Source: Bacillus mesophilus
GTDB lineage: Bacteria > Bacillota > Bacilli > Bacillales > SA4
Direction of reading: 5' to 3'
Length of the DNA: 64,000 nt
NCBI RefSeq assembly: GCF_011008845.1
Contig: NZ_JAAIWM010000002.1
Coordinates: 310,001 to 374,000 of the forward strand
The position numbers and the translations under genes were made by a program. The notes under the pieces are model-generated. The model had not been told where the DNA came from and did no database searches. It saw only the letters and a program-made list of their open reading frames with translations. Of the stretch, positions 45,717 through 53,183 are shown piece by piece (position 1 is the stretch's first letter; every line of letters starts with the position of its first letter).

Positions 45717-46031
45717 AAAGGCTGTTTTCCTAAAGAAAGTTACTTCTATACCAAAGCCCCTATTTAACCTTGGTGTTGATTTCCGTTACAGGACACTCGC
45801 TTTCCGCGGGGCGTGCGGTGAGCCTCCTCGGCATGAGCCTGCGGGGTCTCACCAAGGACAAAGTGAACTTCCTTTGTCCCTATGTCACGCTGCTCCCACG
45901 CTTGCACAGGATGTGCTGACCTCTGCGTTTGCCACAGGACGTGACAGCTTTTAGCAGAGGTTCTATTACATTCGCATCCCTCCACTAAAATCAACTCTGC
46001 TAGAAATTAACTTTGTACATTAACAGAGCCA
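45717..46031. repeat. Long palindromic GC-rich repeat, copy 1
   Basis: The core begins GTTGATTTCCGTTACAGGAC and ends AAAATCAAC, with outer GGCTGTT/AACAGAGCC arms. It shares ACTCGCTTTCCGCGG, GTGAGCCTCCTCGGC and GCCTGCGGGGTCTC with 57519-57711. Between 45850 and 45960 it holds extra sequence including GCACAGGATGTGCTGACC and GCCACAGGACGTGACAGC. This GTTGATT...AATCAAC repeat type recurs in Bacillus-like genomes; it creates false reading frames. Confidence 0.78.
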
Positions 46032-46154
46032 AAACAAAAAGCACAGCCAAGTATACGAAAAATAAAACATGCACTAACTTCTCGATTACCTTATATAGTA
46101 AATTTCTTCTTTCAGGAAAAGCTATGGTTATGCATGATTAGGGGGTGAGATCGG

Positions 46155-46325
46155 ATGAATAAAAATGTAGAGATATACCGCACTGGTCAAGGTGTACCGG
46201 TTGATGGAGAATACAGATGTCAATCTGGACAGCGGTTAAGATTAAATGGCAAGGAAGATTTTCCTGTATGCCCCATAAGTGGAAGTGACACTACTTGGAC
46301 TCGTGAAAAAGTAGATATAGATTAA
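46155..46325 (+). CDS. Small protein, 56 residues, YjzC-like
   Basis: A 56-residue protein: N-K-N-V-E-I-Y-R-T-G, then V-P-V-D-G-E-Y-R-C and a C-x-I-S-G end. Two cysteines 18 residues apart could bind a metal or form a bridge. The pattern Y-x-x-G-x-x-x-P-x-x-G-x-Y recalls the small Bacillus YjzC family; this is a weak match. GGGGGTGAG precedes the ATG. It leads a run of three small genes on this strand. Confidence 0.6.
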   Translation: MNKNVEIYRTGQGVPVDGEYRCQSGQRLRLNGKEDFPVCPISGSDTTWTREKVDID

Positions 46326-46365
46326 TGTCACATACTTATAAAAAGTAGAAACAGGAGGATACCCA

Positions 46366-46572
46366 TTGAGTATTAGCACTTTCTTTTTAAATAGTATTCA
46401 AGGCGAACAGGATATTCAGTATCTGGAGCAAAGCTTGTCCAAAGTTCCCGGAATTGAGCGAGTATTGATGGATACTACCGATAATGAACTTAAAGTAGAA
46501 TATGATGAAAAAGCAATAGAATTAAAACAAATAGCTGAAATCATTAGTAAACGTGGATTTAGTATTAAATAG
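46366..46572 (+). CDS. HMA-like domain protein lacking the CxxC motif
   Basis: A 68-residue protein with the beta-alpha-beta-beta-alpha-beta pattern of heavy-metal-associated (copper chaperone) domains: LEQSLSKVPGIERVLMD, LKVEYDEKAIELKQIAEIISKRGFSIK. The metal-binding M-x-C-x-x-C is replaced by S-I-Q-G-E-Q, so it should not bind copper by the known route. GGAGG lies seven bases before the TTG start. It is the second of three small genes. Confidence 0.7.
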   Translation: MSISTFFLNSIQGEQDIQYLEQSLSKVPGIERVLMDTTDNELKVEYDEKAIELKQIAEIISKRGFSIK

Positions 46573-46594
46573 GTATACGAAAGGAGAAGTAGCT

Positions 46595-46744
46595 ATGACT
46601 GATAGAAAGAATGAAGAACCTACAATTGCAGTTGGGATCGATACAGAGGATGAATTAATGGAAGATGCAACTAATGAAGAAGTGAATAAAGGTGAATATA
46701 CAAAAGTGACAACATTATCATTAGATGAGAACGACCCAAGTTAA
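46595..46744 (+). CDS. Small acidic protein, 49 residues
   Basis: A 49-residue strongly acidic, hydrophilic protein with no cysteine or hydrophobic segment, probably cytoplasmic and flexible. AAAGGAG lies eight bases before ATG 46595, so an in-frame extension upstream is not used. It is the third of three small genes and ends at a terminator. No family is recognised. Confidence 0.6.
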   Translation: MTDRKNEEPTIAVGIDTEDELMEDATNEEVNKGEYTKVTTLSLDENDPS

Positions 46745-46770
46745 TACAAAGTATGCCATTCTTAATAGGT

Positions 46771-46804
46771 GAAAATCCCCCACTAAATGTGGAGGATTTT
46801 CGTT
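46771..46804. terminator. Terminator after the small-gene run
   Basis: GAAAATCCCCCAC and GTGGAGGATTTTC pair with one mismatch and a five-base loop; GTTTATG follows. Confidence 0.7.
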
Positions 46805-46907
46805 TATGTTTCTATATCATGATTGACTTCAATCTGATAAAGTTTCTTCGTACTAAGCACAAATGATACTTTATAAGTTATCAATAAAATAATCTGAGCT
46901 TACTTTG

Positions 46908-47822
46908 CTACTGATTTCTCCACCGTGAAATTAACATAATCGTCGCCAAGATAAAAATTGTACCGATCCACTGTACCCATCCAAACGAAACATGTAACCA
47001 TATGATTGACACTACCGCAGCAGATAATGGCTCTGCACATGCGAGAGTACTTGTCTCTGACGGAGAGATATAGTTCATACTCTCCAAATAACAATAAAAA
47101 GGAATCAAGGTTCCAAAGACAATAATAAAGAGAAGAGCAAATATTGATGAGCTATCCCATGTTCCCTGGATGTCCCATGGGTGAAAGATAAAACTAAATC
47201 CAATTCCTCCTATCAACATCCCCCATCCTACAACTACCATTGTCCCCCATTTTTTAATTAAGCTAGCTGGATGTAAAGTGTAGAATGCTAAGGCAATCGC
47301 TGATGCAAGTCCCCAAAAAAGGCCACCTTTTGAAAGGGTAAGAGAATGAACCGTTCCATCCGTCACAAGTAGAAAGGTCCCAATTAACGCTAGTATGATG
47401 ACAATTAATTCTTTATATGTAGGTGATCTTCTTGCCCGTATCACCAGATAAAATAAAATAACGACTGGACCCAAATATTGCAAAATCGTAGCGGTTGCAG
47501 CATTACTAGCTTCAATTGCTGCAAAGTATGTATATTGAACACCCAACATCCCCAATAAGCCAAATAGTACTAGGTGAATTCGTTCCTGTTTGCTTCTCCA
47601 AATTTTCCACACTTTATGCTTTTGTTTAGGATACGTAACCATTAGCATTAGTAAACCTGCAAAGAGAAGTCTAATTACAACAAGCCAACCAGCATTAAAT
47701 CCTTTTACTTGAAACATAAATTGTGCAACAGTACCCGATACTCCCCATAAAATGGCGGCTACTAATACAAGTGTGACTCCCATCATTTTATGGGTCGGTT
47801 GAACTGCGATTGAAGGTTGCAT
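46908..47822 (-). CDS. EamA/DMT family transporter
   Basis: A 304-residue carrier of the drug/metabolite transporter family: two EamA repeats, each about five helices (ten in total). Repeat 1 opens LVLVAAILWGVSGTVAQF and repeat 2 near residue 155 opens LFWGLASAIALAFYTL. The E-P-L-S-A-A-V motif near the end is typical. Members export amino acids or other metabolites; the substrate is unknown. Only a weak ribosome site precedes the ATG. It is monocistronic. Confidence 0.88.
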   Translation of the reverse strand: MQPSIAVQPTHKMMGVTLVLVAAILWGVSGTVAQFMFQVKGFNAGWLVVIRLLFAGLLMLMVTYPKQKHKVWKIWRSKQERIHLVLFGLLGMLGVQYTYFAAIEASNAATATILQYLGPVVILFYLVIRARRSPTYKELIVIILALIGTFLLVTDGTVHSLTLSKGGLFWGLASAIALAFYTLHPASLIKKWGTMVVVGWGMLIGGIGFSFIFHPWDIQGTWDSSSIFALLFIIVFGTLIPFYCYLESMNYISPSETSTLACAEPLSAAVVSIIWLHVSFGWVQWIGTIFILATIMLISRWRNQ

Positions 47823-48036
47823 TTCCCCACATCCTCTGCCAATACTTATCCTACTTATAATTTATCAGAACAGTGTAGAAATCACTATTTATTTTTTTCT
47901 TTATTTAACTGGATTAGCAGGGCACCTATCCCCATTAATTCTGGTATGTATTGTCTGTTTTTATTTAATGAGCAAGTAACAAACTATCAAAGGAATTACG
48001 ATTCCACAACATACTTTATTTTAGAGGAGAGATCGT

Positions 48037-48417
48037 ATGCATACCGTTCAGCATGGTATTCAACAGGCTCAACAATGTCGCCAAATTGCTCAGCAATTAA
48101 TTCAACAAACTCACCAAGGAAATCAACAGTACCGTCAAATGATTCAGCAGGAGCAACAAAATGTACAAGCATTAGAGCAAATCTTACAACGCGAAAAACA
48201 GGCTGTGCAAAACCTTGAGCTAAGCTTACGTAATCACGAAATGGCCATCCAACGTTGTCAAGAAATCGTTAATATCTGTGATCAGATGCAACATTCTGTT
48301 ACAAGTGGAACGTCAGCATATGGCTACCAAACCCAAACAGCTATACAACAACCTATGACTTCTCAACATAACCAATATCAACAAGGTCACTTTATGCAAT
48401 CACCTTATCAGCAATAA
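48037..48417 (+). CDS. Gln/His-rich coiled-coil protein, likely spore coat-related
   Basis: A 126-residue protein of extreme composition: about one third Gln, with His and few aliphatic residues. Residues 5-95 are one long alpha helix or coiled coil (QQAQQCRQIAQQLIQQTHQ and similar), the tail (about 100-126) is low-complexity Gln/Tyr/Pro. Three cysteines may form cross-links. GAGGAGAG precedes the ATG and a CATACTTTA-like box lies 27 bases upstream. It resembles coat or sporulation proteins of Bacillus; no exact family is recognised. Confidence 0.65.
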   Translation: MHTVQHGIQQAQQCRQIAQQLIQQTHQGNQQYRQMIQQEQQNVQALEQILQREKQAVQNLELSLRNHEMAIQRCQEIVNICDQMQHSVTSGTSAYGYQTQTAIQQPMTSQHNQYQQGHFMQSPYQQ

Positions 48418-48426
48418 CATAATGAG

Positions 48427-48452
48427 AGCCTTACATTTCTGTAGGGCTTTTC
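48427..48452 (+). terminator. Terminator after the Gln-rich gene
   Basis: AGCCTTACA and TGTAGGGCT pair (one G-U) around a four-base loop, followed by TTTTCC. Confidence 0.7.
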
Positions 48453-48480
48453 CATATTTTATTAAAAGGAGTAGTTGTAC

Positions 48481-48642
48481 ATGGTTAATCAAGATTTTGA
48501 GAAATTTAACAAGAACCAACAAGCGCATAAGTCAACTTATGTAGGAAGTGATCGCCCTCATGAACAGACTTCCAATGACCCTAACTATAATAACAACGAA
48601 GAAACTGATAAGTCACCTGGATTAACAGGTAGAGACTTATAA
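48481..48642 (+). CDS. Small hydrophilic protein, 53 residues
   Basis: A 53-residue hydrophilic protein rich in Asn, Lys, Gln, Ser and Asp with no hydrophobic core, probably disordered. It ends in a SPGLTGRDL motif. AAAGGAG lies nine bases before the ATG. It sits between the Gln-rich gene and two YjcZ-like genes, each bounded by hairpins, so a sporulation role is likely by position only. It was missed by simple ORF length cutoffs. Confidence 0.6.
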   Translation: MVNQDFEKFNKNQQAHKSTYVGSDRPHEQTSNDPNYNNNEETDKSPGLTGRDL

Positions 48643-48664
48643 AAAATACTTTTCAGTAAACCCA

Positions 48665-48699
48665 AATAGCTCCTACTCCGAAGAGGAGTAGGAGCTATT
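48665..48699. terminator. Strong bidirectional terminator
   Basis: AATAGCTCCTACTCC and GGAGTAGGAGCTATT form a perfect 15-bp stem with a five-base loop between convergent small genes. Confidence 0.85.
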
Positions 48700-48712
48700 C
48701 ACCTATTAACTA

Positions 48713-48844
48713 TTACGCCCAAGCAGCGCCAACAATAATTAATAGGATAAATAGAACTACAATTAGCGTAAATGAACTTCCATAACCTGTAGTTACAGGA
48801 GCTGTATAACCGTAACCACCGCAACCGAAACCTGTTCCAAACAT
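48713..48844 (-). CDS. YjcZ family sporulation protein, long copy
   Basis: A 43-residue protein: a Gly/Tyr-rich head ([16 protein letters not shown]), then a hydrophobic helix ([18 protein letters not shown]). This is the YjcZ-type sporulation miniprotein found in Bacillus, whose role in the spore is unclear. AAAGGAGGAAC precedes the ATG. A second, shorter copy lies 31 bases upstream on the same strand, so the pair may be co-transcribed. Confidence 0.85.
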   Translation of the reverse strand: MFGTGFGCGGYGYTAPVTTGYGSSFTLIVVLFILLIIVGAAWA

Positions 48845-48874
48845 TATAGTTCCTCCTTTATATTTAAATTTAAA

Positions 48875-48970
48875 TTAGTATCCAACGTACGCTGATCCCA
48901 CAATGATCAGTAGGATGAATAACACTACAATTAACGCGAATCCTGCACCATATCCTGTTACTCCACTCAT
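48875..48970 (-). CDS. YjcZ family sporulation protein, short copy
   Basis: A 31-residue protein with a short Gly-rich head (MSGVTGYGAG) and a hydrophobic helix ([18 protein letters not shown]) almost identical to that of the gene at 48713. It is a tandem paralogue. GGGAGGTG precedes the ATG. A sporulation-type -10 box lies 27 bases upstream. Confidence 0.85.
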   Translation of the reverse strand: MSGVTGYGAGFALIVVLFILLIIVGSAYVGY

Positions 48971-48996
48971 AACTACACCTCCCTGACCATTTGTTA

Positions 48997-49005
48997 TACT
49001 ATATG
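48997..49005 (-). promoter_or_regulatory. Possible SigE/SigK-type -10 box
   Basis: CATATAGTA on the minus strand fits the SigK -10 pattern CATAnnnTA, 26 bases before the short YjcZ gene. A clear -35 is not seen at the expected distance. Confidence 0.35.
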
Positions 49006-49113
49006 TAAGCTTACTGGGTATCGGAAGGGCTCTTGCCTAGTTAAGAAATATTTCGGGTATTTGTTTACATTTAGCCTCAGTTTATTGTTACTACATCCTT
49101 ATGCTAAAGGAAC

Positions 49114-49149
49114 AAAAAAAGCATGAATCCCTATTGAGATTCACGCTAA
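49114..49149 (-). terminator. Terminator after the GerPA/GerPF-like gene
   Basis: GCGTGAATC and GATTCATGC pair (one wobble) on the minus strand and are followed by seven T. Confidence 0.8.
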
Positions 49150-49220
49150 AATAAATTTTTCTTATAGCGAATGATTCGCCGCTCCTAAAGTTCCGTCTCA
49201 GATAAATAAATCCCTAAACC

Positions 49221-49436
49221 TTAAACAACTTCATTTACATTAGAATCATTAACATCTGGATCAATGTTTCCAGATGAGCTTATCCAGTTATTTGTAACTA
49301 CCCAATATCCAGTGTTGAAACCACCAGAGCCTGCAACTACTTTACTAGTACTGGTTGGAGAAGCATTTAATGCAGCACCAGTAATGATTCCTTCGTTACT
49401 ATTAAATATGACAGGGCCGAGAATTACGTTTGGCAA
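49221..49436 (-). CDS. GerPA/GerPF-like spore germination protein
   Basis: A 71-residue protein of the gerPA/gerPF family type: MPNVILGPVIFNSNEGIITGAALN, the SxTSKVVAGSGGFNTG middle and an Asp/Asn/Val tail. GerP proteins affect the permeability of the spore coat to germinants. It is a single gene, not a gerP operon. I use TTG 49436 because AAGGGG lies eight bases before it and the family begins Met-Pro; the GTG three codons earlier overlaps the ribosome site. Confidence 0.78.
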   Translation of the reverse strand: MPNVILGPVIFNSNEGIITGAALNASPTSTSKVVAGSGGFNTGYWVVTNNWISSSGNIDPDVNDSNVNEVV

Positions 49437-49666
49437 AATAGACACCCCTTTTTCATGTAGTTGTTTTTAGTTTATGTGTTAGCCTCCAATCTGGAACTAT
49501 CTGTATCTGATTTACTTACGAATGGGTATTTATCTCAGTACATCCATTTTATGTAAAAACAGTGTGAAAACTAGACACTTATTCTACTTCTTCTGTATGA
49601 CTGTCCTACTCAATATGATTCTGTCATGAATAGAATATAGAAAAGGAATGAAGGAGGGGATGTTTT

Positions 49667-49942
49667 TTGGAAGAATTAGAACTTAAGGTGAAAGAATTAG
49701 AAATGAAGATAGATGAACTCGAAAGCCTTCAAGAAAATTATCAAGAGTCTTTAACTCATTCTTTGGATGAGAATGACGTTCATGCACTTGTTGATGAGCT
49801 CATTGCGGAAAAAGAACTGATCACTCAAGCTGACTTAGAGAAAAGTATGAGCAAAGCTCATTTACAAATGATCAAATGGGTGGTAGGAACGGGAATTAGT
49901 TCTGTTGCTCTTTTGTTGGGCTTACTGAGAATTTTTATGTAA
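49667..49942 (+). CDS. Coiled-coil protein with C-terminal anchor, XhlA-like
   Basis: A 91-residue protein. Residues 1-35 form an acidic coiled coil (E-E-L-E-L-K-V-K-E-L-E repeats), residues 36-68 a second helix, and residues 70-90 a single membrane helix (IKWVVGTGISSVALLLGLL). The IKW-x-V-G-T-G end is similar to hemolysin XhlA-type proteins, which in phages help host lysis; here no lysis genes adjoin. AAGGAGGGG precedes the TTG start. Its role is not known. Confidence 0.62.
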   Translation: MEELELKVKELEMKIDELESLQENYQESLTHSLDENDVHALVDELIAEKELITQADLEKSMSKAHLQMIKWVVGTGISSVALLLGLLRIFM

Positions 49943-49984
49943 AAAATCACTAGCAGACATACAATTTAATATAGATCAGACATG

Positions 49985-50017
49985 ATAACACCCTCCTAAT
50001 CGAATTAAGAGGGTGTT
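49985..50017. terminator. Terminator between convergent genes
   Basis: TAACACCCTC and GAGGGTGTTA pair around a 13-base loop, between the coiled-coil gene and the L,D-transpeptidase gene. Confidence 0.8.
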
Positions 50018-50019
50018 AT

Positions 50020-50538
50020 TTAATGTAGGGCACCTTGTTCACGAGCAAGCTCATTAAAGTTTTTTTGAGAGGTTGTTATAAAGATTTTCGTGCCAATCGG
50101 AACTTGATCAAATAGTTCGTTAACATGCTCATTGTGCATCCGTATACATCCCTGTGAGACAGCTTTTCCAATTGATGAAGGATTGTTAGTACCATGAACT
50201 CCATATGTGCGACCGTCCGTATCTAAAGCATTAAATCCAATCCATCGACTTCCTAGAGGATTTTCGGGACTTCCTCCCATAATGTTCTTTCTTCTATAGT
50301 ACGGGTCCTTAGCCTTAACGGTAATGGAAAAGCTACCCTCTGGAGTAAAATCATCGAATATACCTGTTCCAACAGGGTATACTTTCTGTACTTCACCTTC
50401 ATTTATAAATGCAAGCTCATTTGTCTTTTTATTTACAATGATGAACGGGTCTCCTACTAGAGGATTAGGTCCTATCGGCCATATCGGTGAAACGGTTAGG
50501 ATTATAGCTAGCATCAATTGAATCATCCTCAGCACCAT
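50020..50538 (-). CDS. L,D-transpeptidase (YkuD domain)
   Basis: A 172-residue exported L,D-transpeptidase, which links peptidoglycan stems or attaches them through 3-3 bonds. A hydrophobic N-terminus (residues 5-20) is the signal or anchor. The YkuD domain (about 30-160) carries His115 in VHGTNNP and the nucleophile Cys131 in SQGCIRMHN. No LysM is present, unlike B. subtilis YkuD. AAAGG lies directly against the first ATG, so a start a few codons later is possible. It is downstream of yqjA, 34 bases apart. Confidence 0.88.
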   Translation of the reverse strand: MVLRMIQLMLAIILTVSPIWPIGPNPLVGDPFIIVNKKTNELAFINEGEVQKVYPVGTGIFDDFTPEGSFSITVKAKDPYYRRKNIMGGSPENPLGSRWIGFNALDTDGRTYGVHGTNNPSSIGKAVSQGCIRMHNEHVNELFDQVPIGTKIFITTSQKNFNELAREQGALH

Positions 50539-50572
50539 CCTTTAAGGATAGTTTTTAACAAGGATCTGGTTC

Positions 50573-51526
50573 TCATTCATTTGGACGGAAATAGCTTTTA
50601 ATAACTAAATATTGCTCCATTTCTTTTAGTAGCTGAAAAAGGGAAGCACTTGCTTCAAATTGCTCTCTCGTCTTAGGAAGATCGAGCTCCCTGAAATCTT
50701 TTTTTAATTCTTCTATTCTAATTAAAAACCGTTTTGCAGTATTTCCAGGGTGAATTGACTTTCCAATATCCTCTATAAATTCTGCTATCAATTCTCCTTC
50801 GTTACCAAAATGATTGAGTGGAATGACAAGTGGCAGGATTCTTTCTAATATTTCAAGTTGCTGCTCTCGAATTTTAAAATAGGAATAATAGATATTTTCA
50901 TGTCTTAGAAAGTGATTTTGAACATCCCTAAAGGCTAAGCTTTTAGCTTCGCGAAGGATTTCGTGAGCCTCTGCTATTTCCTTACCACTCCAATCAGAAT
51001 TCTTTAACCTGATATAATTGACAATTTCTTTAAAAATCCCACTAAAACATTCTTCAATCTCGCCTTGATACTTTCTAAGCTGGTGATCTACACTTGGCAT
51101 ATAAAGGTTCATTAATAAAGCAACCCCTATCCCAATAATAATAAGAGCAAATTCATTTAATAAAATTGCTTGTGAGTAGGTGGCCTCACTATACAGGTGA
51201 AATACTATAACACTGCTGGTTACAATTCCTTCTTGTATTCTAAAAAAGACGGTTACTGGAATAAAGAAAATTATAAATAGTCCAATGACCCAAGGTTGAT
51301 ACCCTAGAATCTGAAAAAACAAAATCGAAAAAAACATAGCAATGGTACAAGCTAGCAAGCGAGACCAAGAGCTCTGTAGGGATTTTTTCTTTGTAGCTTG
51401 GATACAAAGAATGGTAATAATTCCTGCTGACAAGTAATAGTCAAGCTTTAGGATTTGAGCAATCCATACAGCTATCGTTACTCCTAATGCCGTTTTTATT
51501 GTACGGTATCCTATTTTAAACTTCAT
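50573..51526 (-). CDS. yqjA: Aromatic acid exporter family protein YqjA
   Basis: A 317-residue membrane protein of the ArAE (aromatic acid exporter, DUF939) family. About five N-terminal helices (residues 10-145, with IGYRTIKTALGVTIAVW) are followed by a cytoplasmic helical domain of about 170 residues. It matches YqjA of B. subtilis by family and neighbourhood. Function is not shown for the Bacillus protein. AAGGGG lies eight bases before ATG 51526; the ATG two codons earlier is too close. It precedes the L,D-transpeptidase gene on the same strand. Confidence 0.83.
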   Translation of the reverse strand: MKFKIGYRTIKTALGVTIAVWIAQILKLDYYLSAGIITILCIQATKKKSLQSSWSRLLACTIAMFFSILFFQILGYQPWVIGLFIIFFIPVTVFFRIQEGIVTSSVIVFHLYSEATYSQAILLNEFALIIIGIGVALLMNLYMPSVDHQLRKYQGEIEECFSGIFKEIVNYIRLKNSDWSGKEIAEAHEILREAKSLAFRDVQNHFLRHENIYYSYFKIREQQLEILERILPLVIPLNHFGNEGELIAEFIEDIGKSIHPGNTAKRFLIRIEELKKDFRELDLPKTREQFEASASLFQLLKEMEQYLVIKSYFRPNE

Positions 51527-51598
51527 ACTCATTTCCCCTTATGGAGCGCCATAGCTAACATAGATTTTTGCTGACAAACGTTTCTGCTATTTTCCCTC

Positions 51599-51630
51599 AA
51601 AAAAAAGACGGTAATCTAAGATTACCATCT
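51599..51630 (-). terminator. Terminator after brxB
   Basis: GATGGTAAT and ATTACCGTC pair (one wobble) around a five-base loop and are followed by eight T on the minus strand. Confidence 0.85.
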
Positions 51631-51651
51631 CCTTATAATATGGTTATTATA

Positions 51652-52089
51652 TTACACTTCTTCACAATATTCTTCAAAAGCATTCTGAAGCTTTTGAATC
51701 ACCTGCATTGGTTCATGCCCTTCAATTTCATGACGCTCTACCATCATTTGAATTTTTCCATCCTTTAATAAAGCAAACGAAGGTGAGGATGGTGGGTAGC
51801 CTTCAAAGTAAGTACGAGCTTGCCCTGTTGCCTCTTTATCCTGTCCTGCAAAAACCGTCACTAAATGGTCTGGGCGCTTATCATAATGGATCGCATGAGT
51901 AGCAGCAGGACGTGCAATTCCACCAGCACAACCGCAAACTGAATTAATCATAACGAGGGTCGTTCCCTTTTGATTAAGTGCTTGATCTACTTCTTCAGGG
52001 TTGGTTAATTCAGTATAACCAGCTTGTACCATATCCTCTCTTGCTTGTTTTACTACGTCATTTATAAAAAAGTTAAAGTTCATTGACAT
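51652..52089 (-). CDS. brxB: Bacilliredoxin BrxB
   Basis: A 145-residue thioredoxin-fold protein (DUF1094, YqiW/YphP family). The active site is Cys52-Gly-Cys54 in VCGCAGG. BrxA/BrxB remove bacillithiol from S-bacillithiolated proteins after oxidative stress, the bacillithiol counterpart of glutaredoxin. Its place next to the bkd region agrees with YqiW rather than YphP. GGAGG lies before the ATG. It is downstream of meaB by 77 bases. Confidence 0.9.
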   Translation of the reverse strand: MSMNFNFFINDVVKQAREDMVQAGYTELTNPEEVDQALNQKGTTLVMINSVCGCAGGIARPAATHAIHYDKRPDHLVTVFAGQDKEATGQARTYFEGYPPSSPSFALLKDGKIQMMVERHEIEGHEPMQVIQKLQNAFEEYCEEV

Positions 52090-52166
52090 TATCGTTCCTC
52101 CTTACTCTTTATGTATTAATATTATCAAGCAAAACCTACTTATTCAAATAACTAGTTTTAGCTGGT

Positions 52167-53183
52167 TCATTTGTTCCGATTATATTGTTCAAATAGCTGA
52201 CTCACTCCAAGACTAGCTGAAAGTTGACCCGATAGCACGCTTTTTTCTAAGAAAGGCAACTGCTCTTTTATGGTTGGGTGTGAAAAAAAGCTCGTTTCAA
52301 GCTGGTTTTTAATTAGAGTATAAAACCAGTCTTTCATTTGAGACATTCTTCTTTCCTCAAATATTCCTTGAGCTTTTGTATCACGTTCATATTCAAGGAT
52401 TGTTGTCCATATCTCGCCGATTCCTTTTTCATAAAGAGCTGAGCAGGTCAATGCTTTTGACGTCCAGCCCTTAGTGGCTGGTCTAAGAAAGTGAAGAATC
52501 CTTGAGAATTCTACTTTTGCTCTTAGTGCCTTATCTTTGTTATCTCCATCTGCTTTATTAATAACAAGTAGGTCGACTAGCTCCATCACACCTTTTTTCA
52601 TTCCCTGAAGCTCATCTCCTGCACCCGTTAACGCTAGTAACATAAATAAATCGACCATACTCCTCACCGTTACCTCGCTTTGACCAACTCCGACTGTTTC
52701 TACAATTATTACATCATAGCCAGCAGCCTCACAAACAAGAATGGTTTCACGCGTTTTTCGAGCTACACCACCTAATGTACCTGCAGCTGGAGAAGGTCTT
52801 ACATAAGCTCTAGGGTCCTTAGAGAGACGGTCCATCCGAGTTTTATCCCCTAAAATACTTCCCCCTGTTATACTGCTAGAGGGATCAACCGCTAACACTG
52901 CAACACGATGACCAAGTTCACATAAAAACATTCCAAAAGCCTCGATAAATGTACTTTTACCTGCTCCAGGAACACCGGTTATACCAATTCTAATTGATTT
53001 TCCTGTTTCAGGTAAGAGTTGGTTAATGAGTTCCTGCCCCCGCTCAAAGTGTCTAGGGGCATTGCTCTCAATTAATGTAATGGCTTGAGCTAGCATGGCT
53101 CGATTATTTTGGCGTACTCCCCCAACAAGCTCTTCTACTGTTCTCTCCCTTTTTCTCGGGCGTTTTGCGTTTGGGTCATTCAT
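52167..53183 (-). CDS. meaB: MeaB/ArgK GTPase, methylmalonyl-CoA mutase chaperone
   Basis: A 338-residue G3E-family GTPase that loads and protects the B12 cofactor of methylmalonyl-CoA mutase. Walker A (GVPGAGKST) is at residues 70-78, with the switch segment [11 protein letters not shown] and the base-recognition NKADGD. GGTGGG lies five bases before ATG 53183, and ATGAATGA overlaps the mutase stop by eight bases, so translation is coupled. A longer frame at the 5-prime end has no ribosome site. It is the third gene of the mutase operon. Confidence 0.93.
   Translation of the reverse strand: MNDPNAKRPRKRERTVEELVGGVRQNNRAMLAQAITLIESNAPRHFERGQELINQLLPETGKSIRIGITGVPGAGKSTFIEAFGMFLCELGHRVAVLAVDPSSSITGGSILGDKTRMDRLSKDPRAYVRPSPAAGTLGGVARKTRETILVCEAAGYDVIIVETVGVGQSEVTVRSMVDLFMLLALTGAGDELQGMKKGVMELVDLLVINKADGDNKDKALRAKVEFSRILHFLRPATKGWTSKALTCSALYEKGIGEIWTTILEYERDTKAQGIFEERRMSQMKDWFYTLIKNQLETSFFSHPTIKEQLPFLEKSVLSGQLSASLGVSQLFEQYNRNK

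Noticed and set aside
45764-45994. 76-residue ORF on the minus strand
   Set aside because: It is the translated palindromic repeat; the VEGCE...GKRVSCN pattern recurs at 57486-57671 only because the DNA repeats.
49667-49942. Prophage remnant because of an XhlA-like protein
   Set aside because: No holin, endolysin, portal, capsid or integrase genes are nearby, and the similarity is limited to a coiled coil and one anchor.
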